NCBI GenBank assembly: GCA_001825665.1
Contig: MHXZ01000124.1
Span: 1 to 33,687 of the forward strand
Length of the DNA stretch: 33,687 nucleotides
Source: Planctomycetes bacterium GWF2_41_51
GTDB lineage: Bacteria; Planctomycetota; Phycisphaerae; Sedimentisphaerales; UBA12454
Direction of reading: 5' to 3'
Under the pieces are notes generated by a model. That model worked only from the letters and a program-made list of their open reading frames with translations. It was not told the DNA's origin and searched no databases. The first letter of the stretch is position 1. Each line of letters opens with the position of its first letter. Of the stretch, positions 7,772 through 15,614 are shown one piece after another. A program made the translations under genes and the position numbers.

Positions 7772-9568
7772 TCATAACCGCTGCGGCGAACTTTCAACTA
7801 ATTTATTATCGTTTTGTTTTTGACACCATGTATGCCACATATTCCTGTATGCGTCTTCCATTCTTTTGGCGAATATGATTTGGTTACAAAGCGAACTTGT
7901 ACGCATTCTATCCCGCATTGTATTCCTGATTTTGGCCAGCGAATCCGGTTTTAACGCAAGTGCAACTGCTCTGGCGACGTACTGCTCCGGTGTTGGAGCG
8001 GCGAAAAACTCAAAACCGAGGTTTGTTAATATGCTTAATCCGACTCGCGACATGTGGTGTTCGCCAATGAGAGATACAACAGGTACACCCATTAAAAGCG
8101 ACTGGCATGTGGTTGTCGTGCCGTTGTACGGATAAGTATCCAGTGCAATGTCAACTCTGTTATAAAGTGTGAGGTCGGCAGGTGACTGGAGCCAGCCGGA
8201 AATAGCAATCCTGTCCCTGGTTACACCGGCATCCTCAAATTTTTTAAGGAATATTTCGCGAATCTCATCATCCTGGCCGGATTTGAATTTCAGCAGAAGA
8301 TTTGAATTTGGCACCTGATTCAATATTTTTGCCCAGAGTCCTATAATAAACGTGTTAATTTTACTGCTATTGTTGAAACAACCGAAAGTGATATATCTGT
8401 TAGCTAAAACCGGTGATGGGGCGATGGGGGGTTGTAAACTTCCGGGACCATAACACAGGAAAGTGTCCGGGATATACATTAATTTTTCAGAGTAATATTT
8501 TTCGCTTCCGGGCGGGTCTGTTATAGCATCTGTTATCCTATAATCAATCTGGCTCATGCCTGTCGTATCCGGATAGCCGCACCATGTAACCTGGATTGGT
8601 GCTGGTTTGTATGCCATTGCATAAATTTTTGAATCTCCGGAATGGCCGGCTAAATCGACGAGAATGTCAATTTCGTCGTTTTCAATGATCTCTGCTGTTT
8701 GCTTATCATCGAGGGGACGGACATTTCTGTATTGGTCGAATTTATTTTTCAGTCGCTCGGTCGTCTCATCATAATTACAAACATTGCCATAACCGTAAAC
8801 TTCAACTTTTTCCCTATTGTGTGCTTCGAGCAGAGGTTCAAAAAAATAATTAACCGAATGATTGCGAAAATCGGGAGAAATGTAGCCTATTTTGAGTTTT
8901 TTGTCCGGGTCTGGAACATTGATATGGTTTGTTTTTGCCAATCGCTGGGGCATATTCCGTTTTGCCCATTTTACAGCGGCATCATACATAACGGAACGTT
9001 CCAATTTGGGCAAATAATGCATGTGAAGCAGCATATTTGAAAAGGCAAAATTATCATCAGGACGCTTTTCGACTAATTTACGGTCTATTTCTATCGCAGT
9101 TTCCACCTGGCCAAGATTAATCAAATTAGTGGCGAGATTTCCGGAAAGCAGGGGCTGATTGGGATTTACATCTATCGCCCTTTTTAAATAAATAACAGCT
9201 TTTCCAATTCGTCCTGTTTTTCTGAATATATCCGCCAATTCATTAAAAACCGCTGAATGATTATTAATTTTCAAAAGATCTTCATACATCTGCTCGGCTC
9301 TGAATAATTGATTGGCATTTTTTAGAAGGCCGGCAATGTGATACATACTGAATATTTTGTTTGTGCCGGATGTATTCCAGAGATAATCATTAACGAATTT
9401 TTCGTCTAAAATTGTATTTGCGTTGTCAATTTGGTTATTTTCAATGGCAGCTTTGGCGTCCTTCATCCATTGAGGCATACATTCAGCGGCCCATTGGTCG
9501 AATTTCATACCTTCCAACGCATCTTTTGTTTCTTTCTTGCTGTTTGCCTTTTTTGATTTTCGGCGCAT
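7772..9568 (-). CDS. TPR-linked O-GlcNAc transferase-like glycosyltransferase 1 (SPINDLY/OGT family, GT41)
   Basis: Predicted cytoplasmic O-linked sugar transferase. From the ATG (598 residues), a Lys-rich N-terminus is followed by TPR helices about residues 65-195, then a GT41-type catalytic region from KIGYISPDFRNHSV onward. Counterparts of human OGT residues are visible: H237 (H498), H309 in DLAGH, K403 in FNNSSKIN (K842) and NGTTTT at 482-487 (the HTT nucleotide loop), so it looks catalytically intact. It ends with WHTWCQK, shared with OGT2. The ATG at 9566-9568 is preferred; an in-frame TTG three codons upstream is possible. A sigma-54 promoter lies 25 bases upstream of the start, tying it to the flagellar regulon. 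Flagellin is the likely target by context; the exact sugar is unknown. Confidence 0.9.
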   Translation of the reverse strand: MRRKSKKANSKKETKDALEGMKFDQWAAECMPQWMKDAKAAIENNQIDNANTILDEKFVNDYLWNTSGTNKIFSMYHIAGLLKNANQLFRAEQMYEDLLKINNHSAVFNELADIFRKTGRIGKAVIYLKRAIDVNPNQPLLSGNLATNLINLGQVETAIEIDRKLVEKRPDDNFAFSNMLLHMHYLPKLERSVMYDAAVKWAKRNMPQRLAKTNHINVPDPDKKLKIGYISPDFRNHSVNYFFEPLLEAHNREKVEVYGYGNVCNYDETTERLKNKFDQYRNVRPLDDKQTAEIIENDEIDILVDLAGHSGDSKIYAMAYKPAPIQVTWCGYPDTTGMSQIDYRITDAITDPPGSEKYYSEKLMYIPDTFLCYGPGSLQPPIAPSPVLANRYITFGCFNNSSKINTFIIGLWAKILNQVPNSNLLLKFKSGQDDEIREIFLKKFEDAGVTRDRIAISGWLQSPADLTLYNRVDIALDTYPYNGTTTTCQSLLMGVPVVSLIGEHHMSRVGLSILTNLGFEFFAAPTPEQYVARAVALALKPDSLAKIRNTMRDRMRTSSLCNQIIFAKRMEDAYRNMWHTWCQKQNDNKLVESSPQRL

Positions 9569-9603
9569 ATTTGTCAAGGTTCCAATTCAAATATTGTAAA
9601 CTA

Positions 9604-9619
9604 AGCAATAAATGTGCCA
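9604..9619 (-). promoter_or_regulatory. Sigma-54 (-24/-12) promoter of OGT-like gene 1
   Basis: The minus strand reads TGGCACATTTATTGCT, a perfect match to TGGCAC-N5-TTGCW with GG and GC ten bases apart. The expected transcript start is near 9593, giving a 25-base leader. A 13-base palindrome AAAATGCCATTTT at 9626-9638 lies just upstream. The element is in the fliS-OGT1 spacer and points at the glycosyltransferase. Confidence 0.85.
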
Positions 9620-9712
9620 GTTAGGAAAATGCCATTTTGAAGATTTTAAATGGGGGTATTATGATTGTTGTTTGAAGTATGTCAGGATATTATACGGTTG
9701 AGAGGTGAAATA

Positions 9713-10072
9713 TTACACGGAAATAGCCTTCCAGCTTTGGTTCAATTCGTCCAAAAGTTTGATAACTTCTTCCAGCTTTTGAGTGTCATTTTTTGTATTT
9801 GCTTCGTGAATCTGGCGAATCATAAACATATATAATGCGCGAAGATTTGTTGCGATTTCACCGCCTGCTTCCATATCCAAAACGGTATTCAATTCGTTAA
9901 TTATGTCCTCGGCCTTGAGAAGGTACTTGCTTTTTGCTTCAAAATCCTCGGCCTGAATTTCAATGATGGCACGTTTCAGGAATTTTATAGCACCTTCATA
10001 AAGCATAACGACAATGCGACCCTGGCTTTGTGTCGTGATTGAATTTTCCTGGTATGTTTCGTAACTCTTCAT
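9713..10072 (-). CDS. fliS: Flagellar export chaperone FliS
   Basis: Cytoplasmic chaperone that binds the flagellin C-terminus and prevents premature polymerisation before export. The 119-residue, all-helical sequence has the family signatures YQENSITTQSQGRIVVMLYE near the N-terminus, AIKFLKRA, and LRALYMFMIRQIHEAN in the middle. Length is normal. It lies 99 bp downstream of flagellin on the same strand, behind the flagellin terminator, so it is likely expressed by partial read-through; no separate promoter was recognised. A GGAG sits 9 bases before the ATG. The sigma-54 promoter of OGT1 begins in the spacer that follows. Confidence 0.96.
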   Translation of the reverse strand: MKSYETYQENSITTQSQGRIVVMLYEGAIKFLKRAIIEIQAEDFEAKSKYLLKAEDIINELNTVLDMEAGGEIATNLRALYMFMIRQIHEANTKNDTQKLEEVIKLLDELNQSWKAISV

Positions 10073-10112
10073 TATTCGGCACTCCGTTTTGCTCTTATAC
10101 TATTAATGCGTT

Positions 10113-10147
10113 TTTAAAAAAAGGGGACGGTATTGATGCCGTCCCCT
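10113..10147 (-). terminator. Intrinsic terminator after flagellin
   Basis: AGGGGACGG at 10122-10130 pairs with CCGTCCCCT at 10139-10147 (9 perfect base pairs, 8-base loop), and on the minus strand the stem is followed by a run of seven U. It lies 25 bp past the flagellin stop and before fliS, so it should cap the abundant flagellin mRNA and reduce fliS expression. Confidence 0.93.
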
Positions 10148-10171
10148 ATTAAATTTTCAAATATGCTCGAA

Positions 10172-11479
10172 TTATCTGAGCAGTGAAAGAGCCATCTGAG
10201 GCATTGAATTAGCCTGAGACAACATAGCGATACCCGCTTGAGAAAGCACTTGTGTTCTGGTCAACGCGGCCATTTCAGTAGCAACGTCAACGTCAGATAT
10301 ACGGCTTTCCGCAGACATCAGGTTCTCAGCCTGAATATCGAGAATCGATATCGTGCTTTCGAGACGGTTCATCTTATAACCGAATGCCGCACGGGCTGCG
10401 TCTTTAACTGTAATCGCATTGCCTACCGATGTCAAAGCAGATTGTGCTGCTGAAGCGGTAAGAATGTTGATGCCTTCGCCAACGGCGACGGTACCGAATT
10501 GTGCGATAACACTTGAAGGTGCGGTGTCTATATCTGTAGTGGCGACGATGAAACCCGATGTTGTAATTGCAGATTCAGTAGCTGAAGCAGTAATAGCCAC
10601 AGAATCAGCTGCTTCAGTGTTTGAATCGAGCTGGAGGAAATAGTTGCCGCTTGTATCGAGTTTTGCCGAAGCCATCTGGTAATTAAGAGAATTACCATCT
10701 GTACCATTACCGAGGTTCTGGCTGACGAGGTTAATTGCATCGATAACTTCCTGGAGAGTGTAATTCTTTGCTCCGCCGTCAGTTATTGCAAATGAAACGT
10801 CAACTGCTGTCTCATCAGTACTTGCATCGGTATCACTGAAAGTAAAACTCAAGGTAACAGTGTCTGTCGCGGCTGCATCACCGGCATCTGTAAGTGTAAA
10901 GTATGTGTCTGTTAATGCAGTAACAGCACTTGACGCAACTATTGTCGCGCCTACATTGCCAGTTGCAATGCTAAGACCGGTTTCAGTGGTCATATCCTGT
11001 CTTTCAACAGTGATTGTTTCATCTGTACCGACGTGAATCTCTACATCAGCAGTACTGTCGGCTGTTGTTAACATTCTAATGCCGTTGAATGCTGTAGCGC
11101 CGGCGATTCTATCAATTTCATCGGCCATTTCAGCAAACTCGGCGTTCATAATTGTTCTTTGTGCTGTAGAATATGAGCCTGTGGCAGCCTGTTCAGCAAG
11201 TTCTTTCATTCTGATCAAGTTGTCATCTATAACGCCCATTGCACCTTCCATTGTTTGTAACATACTGATACCGTCCTGTGCGTTACGTGCTCCCTGCTGT
11301 AAAACAGCAACGTCAGCACGAATTAATTCGCGAACGGCCAAACCTGCAGCATCGTCCTTTGCACTGTTTATGCGAAGGCCTGATGCTAATCTCTCAACAC
11401 TTGTTGACAAGCTGTCATAAGCTCTACCCAAGTGTCTGGCAGCGTTACTTGCCATAATGTTGTTTTTAATCGCTAACAT
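10172..11479 (-). CDS. fliC: Flagellin
   Basis: Filament structural protein, 435 residues. Conserved D0/D1 helices are at the N-terminus (about 1-155, with LERLASG-type VERLASGLRINSAKDDAAGL and AQDGISMLQTMEGAM) and at the C-terminus (about 355-435, with LSQANSMPQMALSLLR). The middle, about 160-350, is a variable surface domain unusually rich in Thr, Ser, Ala and Asp and nearly free of Lys and Arg. This supplies many potential O-glycosylation sites next to two OGT-like genes. AAGGAG lies 8 bases before the ATG. A sigma-28-like promoter is about 112 bp upstream and an intrinsic terminator follows. It is the only flagellin in the window. Confidence 0.97.
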   Translation of the reverse strand: MLAIKNNIMASNAARHLGRAYDSLSTSVERLASGLRINSAKDDAAGLAVRELIRADVAVLQQGARNAQDGISMLQTMEGAMGVIDDNLIRMKELAEQAATGSYSTAQRTIMNAEFAEMADEIDRIAGATAFNGIRMLTTADSTADVEIHVGTDETITVERQDMTTETGLSIATGNVGATIVASSAVTALTDTYFTLTDAGDAAATDTVTLSFTFSDTDASTDETAVDVSFAITDGGAKNYTLQEVIDAINLVSQNLGNGTDGNSLNYQMASAKLDTSGNYFLQLDSNTEAADSVAITASATESAITTSGFIVATTDIDTAPSSVIAQFGTVAVGEGINILTASAAQSALTSVGNAITVKDAARAAFGYKMNRLESTISILDIQAENLMSAESRISDVDVATEMAALTRTQVLSQAGIAMLSQANSMPQMALSLLR

Positions 11480-11590
11480 GGTTTTGACTCCTTAAAAAAT
11501 AAACGTTTACCTTTTTAGGCCCTGTCAAGCCTTAATTCTCACATCAATGCGCTACAAGCACATCGAGGGAAAAAATCATATACAATGTGA

Positions 11591-11617
11591 TTTTCGATTG
11601 AGAAAAGAAAAACTTAA
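11591..11617 (-). promoter_or_regulatory. Sigma-28-like flagellin promoter
   Basis: The minus strand has TTAAGTTT, eleven bases, then ATCGAAAA. The first box matches 7 of 8 positions of the TAAAGTTT consensus, the spacer is exact, and the second box matches 5 of 8 of GCCGATAA. The expected leader is about 105 nt. FliA-type control of flagellin is the common arrangement, but the -10 match is imperfect. Confidence 0.5.
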
Positions 11618-11723
11618 GGGGGTTTTTTAATTTAGATAAGAAGAGTAATATGGGTTGTGGAAAAACGCGTTTTTTGACGCTGAAAACGGCATTTTCGGAC
11701 GTAAAGCGAGGGGAAAAAACGAT

Positions 11724-11846
11724 ATGAAATTTTATGGTCTCTTAATAACGCGCATAAGCGTACTGATAATGATTTTGTGGGTACTGAGTTACTCAAAAAA
11801 AATTTTATTTTTCAAAAAATATTGTGCCATTTATCTTAATCTATAG
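11724..11846 (+). CDS. Possible small membrane peptide (40 codons), doubtful
   Basis: A short open frame beginning MKFYGLLITRISVLIMILWV has a hydrophobic segment at about residues 4-22 followed by a Lys-rich tail. A GAGGGG sequence lies about 10 bases before the ATG, and a weak hairpin with eight T follows the stop. The frame can be extended upstream to a TTG at 11655. It resembles no family I know, and A/T-rich DNA yields such frames by chance, so it may not be a gene. Confidence 0.2.
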   Translation: MKFYGLLITRISVLIMILWVLSYSKKILFFKKYCAIYLNL

Positions 11847-11885
11847 ATGGGTAGTGCGGTATGTCCGATAATGACATGATTTTTT

Positions 11886-13886
11886 TTAAATAGTGGTCTC
11901 GCTGGTTTTTTGGCACCATTGATGCCACATTTTTCTATAAGCGGATTCTACTTCTTCTGCGAGGCGTTTGGAATCGCATAGCGGACTATTTGTCATTTTT
12001 TTACGCAGAGAGGCTCTTAGTTCAACAATTTTATCCTTGTTTTTGGCCAATTCAGCGGCTTTTGCGATATATTGAGGGATTGTTGGGACCGCGTAATCGT
12101 TAAAGCCTATTCTGCTAAGGATTGTCAGCGCGGCTCTTTCATTCATGTGTGAGCCATACTTGGAAATGAAGGGGACACCCATATATAAAGAATCACACAT
12201 AGTTGAGCCGCCGTTTTCAGGGAAAGTATCCAATGCAATGTCAATAGTCTCATATTGTTTCATATATTCTTCATAAACTTTTCGTCCGCTGAATTTTATT
12301 CTCTCTTTGGAAACTCCGAATTTCTCAAAATCTCTGAGAAAAGTAGCCTGTACGGCAGGGTCGCTGCCGCCATCAAAGCCAATCAATAATCTGGAAGTTG
12401 AAACGCTTTTTAAAATTTCAGCCCATGTTTGAAGCAGTTTGCTGTTGAATCTAAGATTATTTGTAAAAACACCAAATGTCGGATATCCATTTTTAACAAT
12501 TGGGGCAGGACTTATTTCAAGGTCTATATGGGGATGATAGAAACAGACGCCTCCGGGCAAATATGCTAATTTTTCTGTGTAGTACCTTTGCGTTTCATTG
12601 GGATTCAGCAGTTCGTCTGTTATTATATAGTCCACCTGCGGCATTCCGGTAGTATCGAAATATCCGAGATATGTAACCTGAACAGGGGCAGGCTTGCGAG
12701 CTAAAACTAAAAGACGATTATTTACTGTATGGCCTGCAAGGTCGATCAATATATCAATCTCATCTTCCCTGATTACTCTTGCTACCGCATCATCATTTAC
12801 CCCATAAACATTGCGATATTTATGAAACATTTTCATAAACTTCGGTGTTAAAGAATCCGGCATTTCAACGTTTGCATAACCGTAAATCTCAAAATTAATG
12901 CGATTATGTTCTGTAAGAAGCTTGTCAAATATATAACCAACCGAGTGATGGCGGAAATCGGGAGAAATGTAGCCGATTCGGAGTTTACGATTGGGGTCTG
13001 GATTGTTGTTATGGTTTAAATTTGCCAGAGACATGGGAGCCTGCTTGATTCCCCATTGTTTATGTGCTTCGAAAATGTTCTGCTGGTCTACTTCGGGCAG
13101 TAAATGCAGATGATAAAGGTATGCGGAATGCATACTGATATCAACAGACTCTTTCTTTATAGAATTCTCCAGAATTTTAGTAGCTTCACGAATTTGTCCT
13201 GATTTTATAAATGCAACGGCAAGGAAATTCAGGGTGTTTTGATTGCCAGGCTGCAATTCGAGGGCTTTTCGCAGATAAAAGATGGCATCAGCCATGCGTC
13301 CGATTCTCATATATAGACAGCCGAGCCTGTGGTATGATGGAGCGTGCGGAACAACTTTCAGGATATTGAGAAACAATTGTTCGGCCAAATCATTCTGGAA
13401 AATATGCTCATACAGCATTGCGAGTTCGAACATTAAATCAAATTTCCCCTTCGGATTTTCCACAATCATTTTTTCCAGAGTTTCGGCGGCGTTTTTGCCT
13501 TTTCCCTGTTTTCGCATTGATTCAGCCATCTCACGTACGCCAAGGATGGTTTTCTGATTTCTCAAAGCTTTGCACATAAAGTCAATTGCTGTTTCATTAT
13601 GGTTGAGCTTACTTAGCACAAGTCCTATACTTTCGACGATATGTGTTGAATTGGGATTGTATTCATGAGCCTTATTGAGCCATTTCAATGCTTCTGCATA
13701 GTTCCCTTTGGCACGATATACATCGCCTATTCCGCTGTATGCCATAAACCGATTGGATTCGATATTCTGCTTGAAAATTTCGATTGCTTTATCGTGCTCG
13801 CCTCTGTTGATTGCAGAAGCGGCATCTGAAAGAAATTTGGGAGGGCCTTTTTGTGTGTTATTCTGTGCTGCAACATTGTTTGACAT
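11886..13886 (-). CDS. TPR-linked O-GlcNAc transferase-like glycosyltransferase 2 (divergent GT41 paralogue)
   Basis: A 666-residue paralogue of OGT1 with a longer TPR array (about residues 10-260) and a GT41-type C-terminal region starting at LRIGYISPDFRHHSV. H314 and H386 match conserved OGT histidines, but the position of human K842 is R479 (TNNLRFN), the nucleotide-loop TTT is replaced by G-S-T in NGGSTMC (558-564), and SRVG becomes ERAA. The enzyme may therefore have altered donor use or low activity. It shares the C-terminal WHxWCQK with OGT1, indicating duplication. The ATG at 13884-13886 is chosen because AAGGA lies 7 bases upstream; a longer in-frame extension to 13943 lacks support. 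It is transcribed toward flagellin. Confidence 0.9.
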   Translation of the reverse strand: MSNNVAAQNNTQKGPPKFLSDAASAINRGEHDKAIEIFKQNIESNRFMAYSGIGDVYRAKGNYAEALKWLNKAHEYNPNSTHIVESIGLVLSKLNHNETAIDFMCKALRNQKTILGVREMAESMRKQGKGKNAAETLEKMIVENPKGKFDLMFELAMLYEHIFQNDLAEQLFLNILKVVPHAPSYHRLGCLYMRIGRMADAIFYLRKALELQPGNQNTLNFLAVAFIKSGQIREATKILENSIKKESVDISMHSAYLYHLHLLPEVDQQNIFEAHKQWGIKQAPMSLANLNHNNNPDPNRKLRIGYISPDFRHHSVGYIFDKLLTEHNRINFEIYGYANVEMPDSLTPKFMKMFHKYRNVYGVNDDAVARVIREDEIDILIDLAGHTVNNRLLVLARKPAPVQVTYLGYFDTTGMPQVDYIITDELLNPNETQRYYTEKLAYLPGGVCFYHPHIDLEISPAPIVKNGYPTFGVFTNNLRFNSKLLQTWAEILKSVSTSRLLIGFDGGSDPAVQATFLRDFEKFGVSKERIKFSGRKVYEEYMKQYETIDIALDTFPENGGSTMCDSLYMGVPFISKYGSHMNERAALTILSRIGFNDYAVPTIPQYIAKAAELAKNKDKIVELRASLRKKMTNSPLCDSKRLAEEVESAYRKMWHQWCQKTSETTI

Positions 13887-13915
13887 CTTCAATCCTTTTT
13901 TGATGGTTAGAACTG

Positions 13916-13943
13916 ATAATATAAAAACTATTTGAAAATTCAA
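13916..13943 (-). promoter_or_regulatory. Possible sigma-70 promoter of OGT-like gene 2
   Basis: The minus strand has TTGAAT and TATTAT separated by 16 bases, about 30 bp upstream of the ATG. There is no -24/-12 element in this spacer, so OGT2 appears to be expressed differently from OGT1. Confidence 0.4.
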
Positions 13944-13961
13944 GGTTTTTTCAAATTAATC

Positions 13962-13989
13962 TTGTGAGACAGCCGGAGAATTATACAAT
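13962..13989 (+). promoter_or_regulatory. Possible sigma-70 promoter of the TPR-GT9-like gene
   Basis: TTGTGA and TACAAT are separated by 16 bases, ending 32 bp before the TTG start at 14022. The match is fair, and it is divergent from the OGT2 promoter in a 135-bp spacer. Confidence 0.4.
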
Positions 13990-14021
13990 AGTTTTCAGGA
14001 AGTTTTGATTCGGAGTTTATT

Positions 14022-15611
14022 TTGCCGCAGCCTGATGGAACAGATAAGGAAATAGTGAGCACAATTGACCTGGCGTTTTCGGCTTATGGTAATGCCGATA
14101 TGCAACAGGCAGAGCGTCTTTGCCGGGGAGTTCTTGAAAAAGCTCCAAACCAAATCGAAGCGATGCAATTGCTGGGGCTGATTTACGGTAAACAAGGTAA
14201 ATATGCCGAAGCGGCGGAATTACTCCATAAAGCAATTCAAATCAAACCTGATTCAGCGAAAATACATAATAATTTAGGTGTCGCATTAATGCAGCTCGGC
14301 AATTTGGAGCAGGCTCAGGCTGCTTTCGAGAAAGCAATTGCTCTACAAACAGATTTCAAACAGGCATATAATAATCTCGGACTGGTTTTGAAAAAACATG
14401 GCAGGGTCGCTGAATCAGAGGCGGTGTTTGAAAAAGCGATTATGATTGACGCAAAATATGCAGAAGCATTGGGTAATCTTGGTGTTGCGTTTTTATTGCA
14501 GAGGAAATTTGAAGATGCAGCGGAAAATCTGCAAAAGGCAATTGAGTTAAAACCGAATCTGGCAGAATTTCATAATAATCTTGGCAATGCACTGATGGAG
14601 CTTTATAGATTCGATGAGGCGATAGCGGCTTTTGATAAAGCGATTGAAATTGAACCGCAGTCGGCTCAGCCGCATCATAATCGCTCGCTTGTTTTGATTT
14701 TGACGGGACAGTTTGAGCAGGGGTGGAAGGAATACCAATGGCGATGGAAGAACAGCGGTTTCTCAACTCCGCTGCGTCCGTTTAAACAAAAGATGTGGGA
14801 TGGGGCGGCTATTGCGGGGAAATTGCTGGTCTGGGGCGAACAGGGTATTGGGGATGAAGTACAGTTTTCGGGGCTTATTCAGTATATAGTCGCTAAAGGT
14901 ATAAAGGTGATTGCTGAATGCGATAAGCGTCTTGTTCCGATTTTGCAGCGAAGTTTGCCGCAAATTACAGTTGTGCCGCGAACTGACCCGCCGGCAGAAC
15001 TGCTGAATGATGCTTCGATTACCCATCAGATTCCAATGTGTTCTATTCCGTTGGCTTTAGGTTGGCCGATGGATTTAAAACCTCATCTTGTCGCTGATGA
15101 AAATCTGCGAAATCAATTGCGCGGCCGATACAAAAATGGAAAGAAAGTTTTGCTTGCCGGGATAAGCTGGAGGAGCGGCAATACTCAGGAAGGGCCGAAG
15201 AGGTCGATTGATTTGGAATACTGGGAGCCTGTATTGAAAATTGCGGGTGTGAAATTTATCAGTCTGCAATATGGTCAATGCCAAAAACAATTGCAGGAAG
15301 CTAACCAGCGGTTTGGAATTGAAATTTTAAAAGATGAAACAATCAATCCTATGACGGACCTGGAAGGTTTTGCCGCTCAAACTGCCGCGATGGATATAAT
15401 AATTTCAGTCGATAATTCAACGGTGCACTTTGCGGGAGCTATGGGGGTTAAAGTTTGGACGCTGTTGCCGAAAGTTCCGGACTGGAGATGGGGGCTTGAA
15501 GGCGAAAAAACGTGCTGGTATCCTTCGATGCGTCTTTTCCGTCAAAAGGAAAGAGGAAACTGGCAGCCTGTGATTTCAAACGTTGCACAGGAACTGCGTT
15601 CACTTATTTAA
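14022..15611 (+). CDS. TPR protein with C-terminal GT9/heptosyltransferase-like domain
   Basis: The 529-residue protein has about six TPR units in residues 10-225 (repeats such as IHNNLGVALMQLGNLEQAQ and FHNNLGNALMELYRFDEA) joined to a C-terminal domain with WGEQGIGDEVQF at 271-282, AGISWRSG near 379-386 and SVDNSTVHFAGAMG at 462-475. The last motif resembles the S-x-D-x-x-x-x-H-x-A-x-A-x-G nucleotide-sugar signature of ADP-heptose-type transferases. This architecture is common in planctomycete and alphaproteobacterial surface or flagellar glycosylation loci. The start is a TTG with GGAG six bases upstream; no ATG lies close by. It is divergent from OGT2 and convergent with the GT2 gene, with 3 bp between stops. 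The acceptor and sugar are unknown. Confidence 0.82.
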   Translation: MPQPDGTDKEIVSTIDLAFSAYGNADMQQAERLCRGVLEKAPNQIEAMQLLGLIYGKQGKYAEAAELLHKAIQIKPDSAKIHNNLGVALMQLGNLEQAQAAFEKAIALQTDFKQAYNNLGLVLKKHGRVAESEAVFEKAIMIDAKYAEALGNLGVAFLLQRKFEDAAENLQKAIELKPNLAEFHNNLGNALMELYRFDEAIAAFDKAIEIEPQSAQPHHNRSLVLILTGQFEQGWKEYQWRWKNSGFSTPLRPFKQKMWDGAAIAGKLLVWGEQGIGDEVQFSGLIQYIVAKGIKVIAECDKRLVPILQRSLPQITVVPRTDPPAELLNDASITHQIPMCSIPLALGWPMDLKPHLVADENLRNQLRGRYKNGKKVLLAGISWRSGNTQEGPKRSIDLEYWEPVLKIAGVKFISLQYGQCQKQLQEANQRFGIEILKDETINPMTDLEGFAAQTAAMDIIISVDNSTVHFAGAMGVKVWTLLPKVPDWRWGLEGEKTCWYPSMRLFRQKERGNWQPVISNVAQELRSLI

Positions 15612-15614
15612 TTT

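Larger units (their letters stand above)
11480..11885. other. Intergenic region upstream of flagellin
   Basis: This 406-bp gap between OGT2 and flagellin holds the flagellin promoter and leader. The leader includes a small hairpin at 11547-11563 (ATGCGC pairing with GCACAT through one wobble, loop TACAA). The distal half is A/T-rich with a possible 40-codon membrane peptide on the plus strand (11724-11846) and a weak hairpin plus T-run at 11861-11887. Nothing else is recognised. Confidence 0.6.

Noticed and set aside
11522-11528. TTGACA on the minus strand close to flagellin, as a -35 box
   Set aside because: No acceptable -10 box follows at 16-18 bases; GTTTAT is poor and lies next to the ribosome-binding site.
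11823-11830. TGGCAC on the minus strand upstream of flagellin, as a sigma-54 promoter
   Set aside because: The -24 half matches but the -12 half reads TTTTT instead of TTGCW, and it is about 340 bp from the flagellin start.
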